A DNA stretch of 64,000 nt from Sedimenticola selenatireducens (lineage in GTDB: Bacteria; Pseudomonadota; Gammaproteobacteria; Chromatiales; Chromatiaceae). The notes under the pieces are model-generated. The model saw only the letters and a program-made list of their open reading frames with translations, did no database searches and was not told the DNA's origin. Position numbers and translations under genes: made by a program. Position 1 is the first letter of the stretch, and each line of letters opens with the position of its first letter. The stretch lies in contig NZ_VMNH01000001.1 in NCBI RefSeq assembly GCF_007625115.1, forward strand, positions 20,915 to 84,914, written 5' to 3'. Positions 29,013-37,743 of the stretch are shown here, one piece after another.

Positions 29013-30113
29013 TCAAGCGATCTCCCTCATGCGTACAGGCTGGCGCTTCCCGCCCCACTGTCCAGGCCTTGCTTCAAACAGACCGGCACAAGGTTCACCG
29101 CACTGATCACAACACCCATCCTCGGTAAGATGCCATACGCCCAGCTCATACCAATCCCGTTCGATGAGTAACTGATTGCAGGAGTGGCACCAGGTACTCC
29201 CACCGATGCCGTCATGTACGTTCCCGGTGTAGGCATACCTGATCCCATTTTCCATTGCCACTGTTCGTGCCCGACTCAGCGTTGCAGGTGGCGTTGGAGG
29301 ATGATCACGCATCTTCCAATCAGGGTGGAAAGCCGTGAAATGCATTGGCACATCTGGCCCCAGATTGGCAACGACCCAACGGGTCATCTTATCCAACTCC
29401 TGATCGGAGTCATTTTCTCCAGGGATCAACAATGTCGTCAGCTCAAACCAAACCCCTGTCTTCTCCTTGAGATAGACCAGCGTATCCAGCACGGGCTTTA
29501 AATGGGCCCCAGTCAGTTTATGGTAAAAGTCATCATCAAAGGATTTGAGATCAACATTCGCTGCATCAATGTGCTTAAAAAACTCGACTCTGGGTTTGGG
29601 TGATATATAACCTGCGGTCACCGCTACCGTCTTGATTCCCAGCTCATGGCAGGCAATGGCCGTATCAACGGCATATTCATGAAAAATAACCGGGTCATTA
29701 TAAGTAAAGGCAACACTTTTACACGCTAGCTGTGCCGCCACCTGGGCGATTTTTTTTGGTGACGCATCATCAGCCAGCGTATCCATTTCCCGTGATTTAC
29801 TCATATCCCAATTCTGACAAAAGCGGCAACTTAGATTGCAACCAGCGGTACCAAATGAGAGTACCGGGGTACCGGGCAGAAAATGATTAAGGGGCTTTTT
29901 CTCTATTGGATCGACGCAAAAGCCGCTGGAACGCCCGTAAGTTGTGAGTACAATTTCACCATCATGACAGGCTCTGACGAAGCAAAGCCCCTGTTGACCC
30001 TCCTTAAGTCGACACTCCCGGGGGCAGAGGTCACACTGAACACGTCCATCTTCCAAACGATGCCAGTATTGGGTAGGGTAATAATTAATGGATGCATTCA
30101 TTTTATTGGCCAT
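29013..30113 (-). CDS. amrS: AmmeMemoRadiSam system radical SAM enzyme
   Basis: A 366-residue radical SAM protein. The cluster motif CxxxCxxC is in GTAGCNLSCRFCQNWD (about 90-105). An N-terminal cysteine pair segment (CDLCPRECRLKEGQQGLC, about 25-42) and a C-terminal rubredoxin-like set of cysteines (CHSCNQLL, CCDQCGEPC, about 315-350) are extra metal-binding sites typical of the AmrS/PflA-like group. It is divergent from the MEMO1 and AMMECR1 homologues, 78 bp between starts. All three proteins of the system are therefore present. The reaction is not established. Confidence 0.92.
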   Translation of the reverse strand: MANKMNASINYYPTQYWHRLEDGRVQCDLCPRECRLKEGQQGLCFVRACHDGEIVLTTYGRSSGFCVDPIEKKPLNHFLPGTPVLSFGTAGCNLSCRFCQNWDMSKSREMDTLADDASPKKIAQVAAQLACKSVAFTYNDPVIFHEYAVDTAIACHELGIKTVAVTAGYISPKPRVEFFKHIDAANVDLKSFDDDFYHKLTGAHLKPVLDTLVYLKEKTGVWFELTTLLIPGENDSDQELDKMTRWVVANLGPDVPMHFTAFHPDWKMRDHPPTPPATLSRARTVAMENGIRYAYTGNVHDGIGGSTWCHSCNQLLIERDWYELGVWHLTEDGCCDQCGEPCAGLFEARPGQWGGKRQPVRMREIA

Positions 30114-30191
30114 TTAATGCGTATATCCTAAACTTAATTATAGACCCCTATGACGCATTGAGCGCAGAATCGCAGCCACGGATGATGAATT

Positions 30192-30983
30192 ATGCAGACA
30201 ATCAAAACACCAGCGGTCGCTGGACTATTTTATCCCGCTGACCCGGCATTACTGCATCAGGATATACAGCACTTCCTAACCAGTGCGCACAGAGCAACCA
30301 CCTCACACCCAAAGGCACTGATTGCTCCGCATGCAGGCTATGTCTACTCTGGCCCCATCGCGGGCAGCGCTTATGCCAGTCTGGATGCAACAAGCAGAGA
30401 TAAAATTAACCGGGTTATCATCCTGGCCCCGGCACACCGAGTCGCCTTTCGTGGCATTGCCTACAGTTCAGCCACCCATTTTCAGACACCTCTCGGACTC
30501 ATTCCAGTCAACTTATCCGCTTTATCCCTGATTACTGATCTACCAATGGTTACGAAAAATAATGAGGCCTTTCAGGATGAGCACAGCATAGAAGTTCACC
30601 TCCCCTTCTTGCAGGAGATACTCGATGAATTCAGTATTGTTCCCTTGCTGGTCGGCGAGGCATCGGCGGAACAAGTAGCCACTGTGCTTGAACAACTCTG
30701 GGGCGGTTCAGAAACGCTTGTGGTAATCAGTTCGGATCTTAGCCACTATCTCGATTACGAATCCGCAAGGAAAATGGACCAGGATACTTCACAGGCCATT
30801 GAAACCCTGCAGCCTGGGGCATTGACCTATCACAGTGCGTGCGGAAGAACACCAATCAGCGGATTACTGTTATGCGCAAAGCGATACGGTTTAAACGTAA
30901 ACACCTTGGATCTGCGCAATTCAGGCGATACCGCGGGTTCACATGACCGGGTTGTTGGATACGGTGCCTATGCCTTCTCCTGA
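30192..30983 (+). CDS. amrB: AmmeMemoRadiSam system protein B (MEMO1 family)
   Basis: A 263-residue protein of the MEMO family, with a fold related to class III extradiol dioxygenases. AGLFYPAD (10-17), APHAGYVYSGPIAGSAY (about 46-62), EHSIEVHLPFLQ (about 133-144) and SSDLSHYLDYE (about 184-194) supply the conserved histidine and acidic metal-site residues. The eukaryotic MEMO1 relative is implicated in redox and metal handling; the bacterial role is unknown. It overlaps the AMMECR1-like gene downstream. Confidence 0.93.
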   Translation: MQTIKTPAVAGLFYPADPALLHQDIQHFLTSAHRATTSHPKALIAPHAGYVYSGPIAGSAYASLDATSRDKINRVIILAPAHRVAFRGIAYSSATHFQTPLGLIPVNLSALSLITDLPMVTKNNEAFQDEHSIEVHLPFLQEILDEFSIVPLLVGEASAEQVATVLEQLWGGSETLVVISSDLSHYLDYESARKMDQDTSQAIETLQPGALTYHSACGRTPISGLLLCAKRYGLNVNTLDLRNSGDTAGSHDRVVGYGAYAFS

Positions 30984-31551
30984 TCAAAAAATCGATGCGC
31001 TTAGCGCCCAAGACCGTTCAACCCTGATTGATCTCGCCCGGGCATCAATACGTCATGGACTTGATTCTCATCAGCCACTCGCGGTACCGGTTAACGACTA
31101 CCCTGAATCACTCAGAGTGATACGCGCTTCTTTCGTAACGCTAAACATAGAGAATCGATTGCGTGGTTGTATTGGACATTTAGAGGCCATCCAGCCCCTT
31201 GTGAAAGATGTGGCCGAAAATGCCTTCGCGGCAGCATTTCAAGACCCTCGATTCCCGCCATTAAAGGCAGACGAATTACCCCGACTTGAGATCCACCTCT
31301 CCTTGCTCACACCCGCACAGCCACTGACATTCAATACCGAAGAAGAGCTGCTGAGTTTACTCACGCCAGGGAAAGATGGTTTGATCCTGGAAGAGGGATA
31401 CCATCGGGGAACGTTTCTTCCATCCGTATGGGAACAACTCCCACAACCAAAGAACTTTCTAAGACAACTTAAGATTAAGGCCGGTCTATCCCCGCTTTAC
31501 TGGTCTGATAGCCTGCGAGTCTCAAGATACACCACAGAATCGTTTAGCTAA
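30943..31551 (+). CDS. amrA: AmmeMemoRadiSam system protein A (AMMECR1 family)
   Basis: A 202-residue protein of the AMMECR1 family. The invariant LRGCIGHLEAIQPL motif is at about 66-79; AFQDPRFPPLKADELPRLEIHLSLLTP follows and LRQLKIKAGLSP is near the C-terminus. Function unknown, although the family is universal and linked here with MEMO and a radical SAM protein. The first ATG overlaps the previous gene by 41 bp; an ATG at 30970 (overlap 14 bp) is an equally plausible start. Confidence 0.92.
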   Translation: MTGLLDTVPMPSPDQKIDALSAQDRSTLIDLARASIRHGLDSHQPLAVPVNDYPESLRVIRASFVTLNIENRLRGCIGHLEAIQPLVKDVAENAFAAAFQDPRFPPLKADELPRLEIHLSLLTPAQPLTFNTEEELLSLLTPGKDGLILEEGYHRGTFLPSVWEQLPQPKNFLRQLKIKAGLSPLYWSDSLRVSRYTTESFS

Positions 31552-31569
31552 TTCATCCAGAAAAGAAGG

Positions 31570-32484
31570 CTATTTCTTTACCCTGCAACTCCCTACTGAA
31601 CCTGGAAGACAAACTGAACCATCCAGCCAGATAGTGTTTTCAAGATTAACCTGTTCCAATTTGGCGCCACCCAGATTAGCCCCCGTCAGATCAGCAAAAC
31701 TAAGATCGGCCCCCGTCAAATCGGCATAGGAGAGATCACTCCCCCTCAGTGTTGCTCCCTTTAGTGCCGCCCTTTTTAATTCGGCATAACTGAGATCAGT
31801 TCCTGATAAATCGACATATTTCAGATCGCTGTCATTTAACTTACTAGCGGTCATTTTGGCGCGGCGGATGGCCCCATTATTAAGCAGAACACCATCGAGA
31901 TCTGCCGCATCCAGCTGTATCCCATCCAATTTACAGTTACGCCAATTAACACCCGGCATCGGTTTGGCATCGCAATCCGGGTCCGCCAACGTCTGCGGGG
32001 CACCTAAATAGAAACCAAACCCTATAACTGCAGTCACCATCGCGGCAACGACGCTCATACCAACGATAGGAAATGGCTTTTGCTGCCGCCGCTCCAGTAA
32101 ATCGGTTTTTGCCTCTCGGTGTTGCTGGATAATCTCCAGTTCAGCTTGCCTTCGCTCCCCTTTGCGGCGTTTTTTAAAGGCTTCATCATCAGAACCCGCT
32201 CTGCGTTCTCGGCCATTTCGTTCATCTTCACGCATTCTGGAAGAGATTAACTCCTCTTCTGAGCCCTCTTCAATGGCCTTGCGTACTTCAGGGGGGATAA
32301 CGTCTGGTACCTCTGCGACGGAGCGCCAAGATTCCTGATCACAACTCACTTCATCTTGCATGCGCACTCTACCCAGCAGGACAAAACGCCTCACTGTGCC
32401 ACAGGGATAGGGGCCTTTAACCTGATTATCACGCCGAATAAACCAGAGTTTTTGTTTTGATTTTTCGTGCTCGTTCTCTTCCAT
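31570..32484 (-). CDS. GYF_2-like, single-span membrane protein with pentapeptide repeats
   Basis: A 304-residue protein. Residues about 12-65 (WFIRRDNQVKGPYP...QESWRSVAEV) resemble a GYF_2-type domain, usually a peptide-binding module. A charged helical linker (70-135) leads to a membrane segment (about 138-161). The C-terminal part (about 184-285) is a run of pentapeptide repeats of A(D/N)LxG type, forming a right-handed beta helix that should lie in the periplasm. Such N-in/C-out proteins are unassigned. It converges with amrA and is divergent from fliK (108 bp), with no clear operon partner. Confidence 0.8.
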   Translation of the reverse strand: MEENEHEKSKQKLWFIRRDNQVKGPYPCGTVRRFVLLGRVRMQDEVSCDQESWRSVAEVPDVIPPEVRKAIEEGSEEELISSRMREDERNGRERRAGSDDEAFKKRRKGERRQAELEIIQQHREAKTDLLERRQQKPFPIVGMSVVAAMVTAVIGFGFYLGAPQTLADPDCDAKPMPGVNWRNCKLDGIQLDAADLDGVLLNNGAIRRAKMTASKLNDSDLKYVDLSGTDLSYAELKRAALKGATLRGSDLSYADLTGADLSFADLTGANLGGAKLEQVNLENTIWLDGSVCLPGSVGSCRVKK

Positions 32485-32592
32485 TAAGTAACTCTATGCG
32501 TCGACTCATGTCCCCTCAGTACGGGAACTTGGAAAAACCCTGATTAAACTATCGACCAACTGGCCGATAAACTAAAATAACATCAAATCTTA

Positions 32593-33921
32593 ATGTATAA
32601 CATTACCATGCAAATCACGGACCCATTCAACAATCCTCGCCTGTTCATTGAGCAGACTCGGAGTGAAACGCTCAACCAGCTGCGTTCTGGACAGACCGTA
32701 ACTGCGCAGGTGATAAAACCGGCGACTAATGGTGTGGCACAAATTGATATCGGCGGCATAAAATTGCCGGTACAGACGGGTGTGAAGCTTGAAATTGGCC
32801 AACAGCTTGCGCTGAATGTTATTAAAGGAGGGAAAGCACCAGAACTGCAACTCATCCGAAACACCACACCAGAGGCCATTCAGGCACTGACACTCAAACG
32901 TATCCTTCCGCAACAACTACCCATTCATCAGCTACTGGATACGCTAAAAACGTTAAGTGAATCACTGCCTATCGCGAGAGATGCCGCTATCACGAAAGAG
33001 AATATGATCGTTACGCTGGTCCGGCAACTCTTACAACTTTCAGGCAGTGCGGGCACCCAGCCAACCATGCCACAGCAAGCTGGACATAGCCCATCTAAAA
33101 TAAACCTGCAGAACCTGATGACTGCTCTACAAAATGCCACTAACCAGCCAACAACAAAAAATGGAAATAACCATTTAAATCAACTGGCCAGTCAAATCAG
33201 TCAAGTTGTAAACAATACGCTTCCGGGAAATAGCCCAATTACTGCAGCCACCATACATCAGGCATTTCAGCAGTCGGGACTGTTTCTTGAATCACGCTTA
33301 ATGGGGAACAACCCACTCGGTACCGATTTTAAGGCGAGCCTTTTAAAACTCATCGCCGAACTCCAGACCCTGGCCACTGCAAATCCAGTCATAACTGATT
33401 CGGCGATTATAAAAGCAGCTGACACGGCGACCACACTTCAATTATTGGCTGCACGGATCTTTTCTGAGTTGCAACAGTTGACAGAAGGAACATTGGCTCG
33501 CGTGCAGATGCATCAACTTGCATCGCTTCCGCAGGAAGAGAGTAACCTCAGGCAAGTTTGGCAGTTTGAATTACCTGTGCCTCATGCTGATGGGCATGAC
33601 GATTTTTTTATTCAACTTGAAAAAGAGGATAATCAGGCAGACTCATCAGAGGTGCGGTGGTCGGTAACACTTAATTTTGACATTCCTCCTGCAGGGCCCA
33701 TCAGCGCAAAACTCAATCTAGCGGGTGATGTCATCTCCAGCCATTTCACGGCAGAACGAGCGGAAGGTGTCAGCCGTCTTGAACAGACTCTACCAAAGTT
33801 GAGTGCGGCATTTGAAAAAGCCGGTCTCATTGTAGGCAGGCTCTCTGCACATCAAGGTAAAACAATAAAAATTCACGAGCCACCCCCTCAACCCTTTCCA
33901 CTGCTGGATGAGAAGGCATGA
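32593..33921 (+). CDS. fliK: Flagellar hook-length control protein FliK
   Basis: A 442-residue protein, rich in Q, N, T and S in the first two thirds, as expected for the secreted ruler region. The C-terminal domain (about 310-420) contains WQFELPVPHADGHDDFFIQLEKE and VRWSVTLNFDIPPAGPISAKLNL, the Flg_hook fold that contacts FlhB to switch export specificity. No Shine-Dalgarno is obvious before either ATG (32593 or 32608). The frame overlaps the FlhB-like gene by 4 bp, so the two are coupled. Confidence 0.87.
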   Translation: MYNITMQITDPFNNPRLFIEQTRSETLNQLRSGQTVTAQVIKPATNGVAQIDIGGIKLPVQTGVKLEIGQQLALNVIKGGKAPELQLIRNTTPEAIQALTLKRILPQQLPIHQLLDTLKTLSESLPIARDAAITKENMIVTLVRQLLQLSGSAGTQPTMPQQAGHSPSKINLQNLMTALQNATNQPTTKNGNNHLNQLASQISQVVNNTLPGNSPITAATIHQAFQQSGLFLESRLMGNNPLGTDFKASLLKLIAELQTLATANPVITDSAIIKAADTATTLQLLAARIFSELQQLTEGTLARVQMHQLASLPQEESNLRQVWQFELPVPHADGHDDFFIQLEKEDNQADSSEVRWSVTLNFDIPPAGPISAKLNLAGDVISSHFTAERAEGVSRLEQTLPKLSAAFEKAGLIVGRLSAHQGKTIKIHEPPPQPFPLLDEKA

Positions 33922-34214
33922 ACGAAACCTATGACCAAACACCGGAGGTTGCGGTAGCACTGCTCTATGATGGAGATAATGCGCCACGTATCACTGCGAA
34001 GGGTGAAGGAAAAATCGCAGAGCAGATCTTCAAGATTGCTAAAGAACACGGCGTACCGCTGGAGAATGATCCCCAGCTTGCCGCAATTCTGTCGCAGATA
34101 CCCTTGGGTGATGAAATTCCGGAGACGCTGTACCGCGCTATCGCTGAAGTGATTGCTTTCGCCTACCTGGTTTCAGGAAAACGCCCGCCCGGTTTCCGTG
34201 AAAAGAAATCGTAA
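33918..34214 (+). CDS. FlhB C-terminal domain-like protein
   Basis: A 98-residue soluble protein resembling only the cytoplasmic autocleavage domain of FlhB (EscU/YscU family): VAVALLYDGDNAPRITAKGEGKIAEQIFKIAKEHGVPLENDPQLAAIL. In FlhB the cleavage loop is NPTH; here the corresponding stretch is NAPR, so autocleavage is not expected. It lacks the four membrane helices of FlhB. Stand-alone copies are often found after fliK. A role with FliK in export-specificity control is inferred from that coupling (ATGA overlap). Confidence 0.85.
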   Translation: MNETYDQTPEVAVALLYDGDNAPRITAKGEGKIAEQIFKIAKEHGVPLENDPQLAAILSQIPLGDEIPETLYRAIAEVIAFAYLVSGKRPPGFREKKS

Positions 34215-34217
34215 CGG

Positions 34218-34655
34218 TTACTTATTTCCCGGTCCACGCTGACTGCGATCATCCATCTCATTCTGTTCACGCTTCTCCATCGCCTTCAGTTCAGCAGACT
34301 TGAAACGGTCCATCACCTTACCTAACGCCTGGGTCCTAACCCGCTTCTCTTGCCACTGCTCTTTCCGGGAGACGCATTCGCTCTTACTTGCAAGCACCAC
34401 CTTTTCCTGCTCTTTGATTGCGCTATCCAACTTTTCAAGAAACACACGATATTCCTGCATCTGATTCGCTGCCATACCTTGTCGAGCAGTCGCTTCAAAT
34501 CGCTCCAGATACTCCTTATGGTACCGCTTCAGATCTTCCAGCTTGGCTTCCTGATCACGCATTTTTTTCTGTGTGTCACCTAAAACACGGGCAGCATCAT
34601 TCTCCCGCGACTCAGCGACACGCTTAACCGGGTGAAGTCTCTTTGAGGGAACCAT
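34218..34655 (-). CDS. fliJ: Flagellar export protein FliJ
   Basis: A 145-residue, almost entirely helical protein predicted to form an antiparallel coiled coil. FliJ acts as the stalk of the FliI ATPase ring and a chaperone-escort factor. High content of K, E, R and Q, the MVPSKRLHPVKRVAE start and the position after fliI identify it. It ends 4 bp from the convergent FlhB-like gene. Confidence 0.88.
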   Translation of the reverse strand: MVPSKRLHPVKRVAESRENDAARVLGDTQKKMRDQEAKLEDLKRYHKEYLERFEATARQGMAANQMQEYRVFLEKLDSAIKEQEKVVLASKSECVSRKEQWQEKRVRTQALGKVMDRFKSAELKAMEKREQNEMDDRSQRGPGNK

Positions 34656-34710
34656 ACTTCATCTCCTCCCATTCAAGCCGTTGATACGGCTTATTCGTAT
34701 TTCAAAAAGG

Positions 34711-36057
34711 TCACAAGAACAACTCATCCAGCTCAGCCAGACTTTCTTCCTGCGAAACTGGAGTATTCATATCCTGACGCAGAAAACGTTCCAGTTCAGG
34801 AATGGCCTGTATAGCGGCATCAATGCGTTCATCATTGCCGGGTTCATAGGCACCAACGTTTATCAGATCCTGATTTTGTCTGTATAGAGAGTATAGTTGC
34901 TTAAAGGCCCGCGCAGATTCCTGATGCTCTTTACTGGTAATATCATTCATGGCTCGACTGATCGAGGCTTCGATATCAATTGCGGGATAATGCCCACTCT
35001 CTGCCAACCGACGAGAGAGCACAATATGCCCATCAAGGATCGCCCTGGCCGCATCTGCTATGGGATCATTTTGATCATCACCTTCAGCTAACACAGTATA
35101 AAAAGCGGTAATCGAACCACCCCCTTTATCACCATTTCCAGCACGCTCAACCAGCTGGGGTAACTTTGCGAATACAGAAGGCGGGTAGCCTTTGGTTGCA
35201 GGCGGTTCATTAATGGCCAGTGCAATCTCACGCTGTGCTTGGGCAAATCGGGTCAGGGAATCCATCAGCAGCAGAACATGCTTACCCTGATCACGGAAAT
35301 GCTCCGCAATGCTGGTCGCCAACATTGCGCCATGCATGCGCCTCAAGGGTGTATTATCGGCAGGTACAGCAACGACTACGGCACGCGCCATACCCTCTTC
35401 ACCCAAGCTATTTTCAACAAACTCTTTCACTTCTCGACCACGCTCTCCGATCAAACCCACGACGGTAATATCGGCATCGGTATAGCGGGTCATCATGCCC
35501 AACAGCACACTCTTTCCGACACCGGAACCTGCAAACAGGCCCAAGCGCTGTCCACGTCCCACCGTCAGCAGCGCATTAATCGCGCGTACACCGACATCCA
35601 GGGGTTTTCGAATGGGAGTTCTCGTGAGGGGATTAAAGACTTTGCCTGTGAGTGGACGTCGCTCAATAGCATGCAGTCGTCCTTTACCATCCAACGGCCG
35701 GCCGGCACCATCTAAAACTCTTCCCAGCAGGTGATCGCCTACGATCGCTTCACAGACGCGACCTGTCGGCACCACCCTGGCATCCTGTTCCAGTCCCCTG
35801 ATATCGCCCGTAGGCATTAAATAGAGACTCTCACCGGCAAAACCGACAACTTCAGACTCAATGCGTTCACCCGTGCTGCTGATCACATCGCACTGCCCAC
35901 CAATGGCAGCACGGCACCCCACGGCCTCAAGCGTTAGACCAATCATTCGCGTGATCTTGCCTTCTACAACCAAACCGCGACTCTCGCCTACACGCTGGTG
36001 ACACTGTTTAAGACGTTCTGTCCAAATGCCGGCCCGATCAGACTGTGGGATGCCCAT
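34711..36057 (-). CDS. fliI: Flagellum-specific ATP synthase FliI
   Basis: A 448-residue ATPase of the flagellar type III export apparatus. The Walker A is [15 protein letters not shown] (about 173-187), the Walker B region [18 protein letters not shown] is near 257-274, and [18 protein letters not shown] is a family signature. It abuts fliH with a 1-bp overlap, consistent with co-translation. Substrates are rod, hook and filament subunits with FliH and FliJ as partners. Confidence 0.96.
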   Translation of the reverse strand: MGIPQSDRAGIWTERLKQCHQRVGESRGLVVEGKITRMIGLTLEAVGCRAAIGGQCDVISSTGERIESEVVGFAGESLYLMPTGDIRGLEQDARVVPTGRVCEAIVGDHLLGRVLDGAGRPLDGKGRLHAIERRPLTGKVFNPLTRTPIRKPLDVGVRAINALLTVGRGQRLGLFAGSGVGKSVLLGMMTRYTDADITVVGLIGERGREVKEFVENSLGEEGMARAVVVAVPADNTPLRRMHGAMLATSIAEHFRDQGKHVLLLMDSLTRFAQAQREIALAINEPPATKGYPPSVFAKLPQLVERAGNGDKGGGSITAFYTVLAEGDDQNDPIADAARAILDGHIVLSRRLAESGHYPAIDIEASISRAMNDITSKEHQESARAFKQLYSLYRQNQDLINVGAYEPGNDERIDAAIQAIPELERFLRQDMNTPVSQEESLAELDELFL

Positions 36058-36761
36058 CAGCCCTCACCCCGCTCACTGGCATCGTCATCCCGCTCACCAC
36101 CCATGATGCGTGTAATCATGGCCGCCAGACGGGACTCGAGGGTGGCATCGATTTGTGAAGTTTCGGTAATAACACGACAGCCACCCCGCGCAAGTACAGG
36201 GTCCTCGATAATTTTCCAGCCTTGCTCTTTGTCGCTCATATCATAGATGGTGCGGACCAACTGAGCATCCTCTGGATGCAGATGAACCCTGATATTGCGG
36301 GACGATACAGGAAGTATTGAGAGTGATTCACGAACGATGCCGATAATATGACTGGGTTCCATCCTGATCTCACGACGAACCAATTGTCGGACCATGGAAA
36401 TAACCAACTCTACCAGTTCCCGCTCTACCTGTTCGTCAAGTTGTTTGAGTGGCGTATCAAGCGTCGACATCAACGACTCTACTTGACCAATCAGTCCATC
36501 AATTTTCATCTGACCCTGGGTCAATGACTCCTTATGCCCGTAGGAGAAACCCTCTTTTTTTCCCAGCGCAAAGCCTTCGTCATAGGCCTCTTTTTGCAAT
36601 TGCTCAAGTTGCTCCGCAGTCAGCATACTTCCGGACGCATGCTTTTTAACGGCCCCCTTTTCTACCGTGCTACCCATGCTGGGTGGAACCCACTGCTGGG
36701 CATCACCGGTAGACGAGCCAGAAAGCACCTTAGACGAACTCTTCTCCACCGCCACCTCCAA
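36057..36761 (-). CDS. fliH: Flagellar assembly protein FliH
   Basis: A 234-residue (or slightly shorter) regulator of Fli[25 protein letters not shown] (about 53-76) is the GxxxG-type helix repeat typical of FliH. The C-terminal domain has [14 protein letters not shown] and [17 protein letters not shown] segments. The annotated frame starts at TTG 36761. A GTG at 36749 preceded by GGAGG at 5-nt spacing is the better start. Overlaps the end of fliG by about 20-32 bp. Confidence 0.9.
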   Translation of the reverse strand: MEVAVEKSSSKVLSGSSTGDAQQWVPPSMGSTVEKGAVKKHASGSMLTAEQLEQLQKEAYDEGFALGKKEGFSYGHKESLTQGQMKIDGLIGQVESLMSTLDTPLKQLDEQVERELVELVISMVRQLVRREIRMEPSHIIGIVRESLSILPVSSRNIRVHLHPEDAQLVRTIYDMSDKEQGWKIIEDPVLARGGCRVITETSQIDATLESRLAAMITRIMGGERDDDASERGEG

Positions 36762-37743
36762 GCATTATTTCGCCGGCATCCGCTAAACGACGCGCCACTG
36801 TCAGGATCTCTTTCTGGGCCGCCTCGACATCACTCAAGCGTACTGGAGGTGCTGCCTCGAGATCGTCCCGAAGCATCTCGGCTGCTCGCTTGGACATATT
36901 TTTAAAGATCTTCTCTTTGAGACCTTCATCGGCACCACGCAATGCCAAGAGTAACTGATCTGAGGCCACTTCACGCAACAGCGTCTGAATACCTCGATCA
37001 TCAACATCAATCAGATTATCAAAGACAAACATATTATCCTGGATGTCTTGAGCAATCTCTTGATCGATGCTCATAACATGTTCCATGATATTACTTTCAA
37101 TACTGCCCTCAATCAGATTGAGGATATTGGCTGCCGTCTTGATGCCACCAAGACCTGAAGACTTCACATTGGTTGCACCCGAGAACTGTTTTTCCAGGAT
37201 CTCGTCCAACTCTTGCAGGGCGGCAGGCTGGATACCATCTAAAGTCGAAATGCGCATGATGATATCGGGCCTGACCCGCTCCGGAAATTCAGATAACACC
37301 TCAGCAGCTTGGTCGGAATCCAGAAAAGAGAGCACGATAGCGATAATCTGCGGATGCTCAAGTCGAATCAATTCGGCCACAGAGCGAGGGTCCATCCACT
37401 TAAGTTGCTCAAGCCCCTTACTATTTCGACCCAGCAAGATACGATCGATGACGCCACCCGCCTTATCCTTACCCAAGGCGTTGGTCAGTACATTGCGGAT
37501 ATACTCATCCGAGTCGATACCTAGCGAGGTTTCATTTCGCAGAGTATCCACGAATGAGTGCATGACTGTTTCCATTTGGCTGGTACTAACCTTATGCATG
37601 TTAGCCATCGCCAGGCCCAACTCCTGAACCTCTTTTGGACCCATGTGGGCCAAAATTGAAGCAGCATCCTTTTCGCCCAAAGCAAGCATCAATATCGCCG
37701 CCCGCTCAACCCCGGATATCTTTTTTGTCTCTTCACCCTGCAT
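36730..37743 (-). CDS. fliG: Flagellar motor switch protein FliG
   Basis: A 337-residue switch protein forming the C-ring together with FliM and FliN. The N-terminal FliF-binding, middle (PEVADLIRLEHPQ-like: SVAELIRLEHPQ, about 128-139) and C-terminal charged domains (EVASDQLLLALRGADEGLKEKIFKNMSKRAAEML, about 255-290) are all present. Charged torque-generating residues are visible in the last segment. Overlaps fliF by 11 bp. Confidence 0.96.
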   Translation of the reverse strand: MQGEETKKISGVERAAILMLALGEKDAASILAHMGPKEVQELGLAMANMHKVSTSQMETVMHSFVDTLRNETSLGIDSDEYIRNVLTNALGKDKAGGVIDRILLGRNSKGLEQLKWMDPRSVAELIRLEHPQIIAIVLSFLDSDQAAEVLSEFPERVRPDIIMRISTLDGIQPAALQELDEILEKQFSGATNVKSSGLGGIKTAANILNLIEGSIESNIMEHVMSIDQEIAQDIQDNMFVFDNLIDVDDRGIQTLLREVASDQLLLALRGADEGLKEKIFKNMSKRAAEMLRDDLEAAPPVRLSDVEAAQKEILTVARRLADAGEIMLGGGGGEEFV

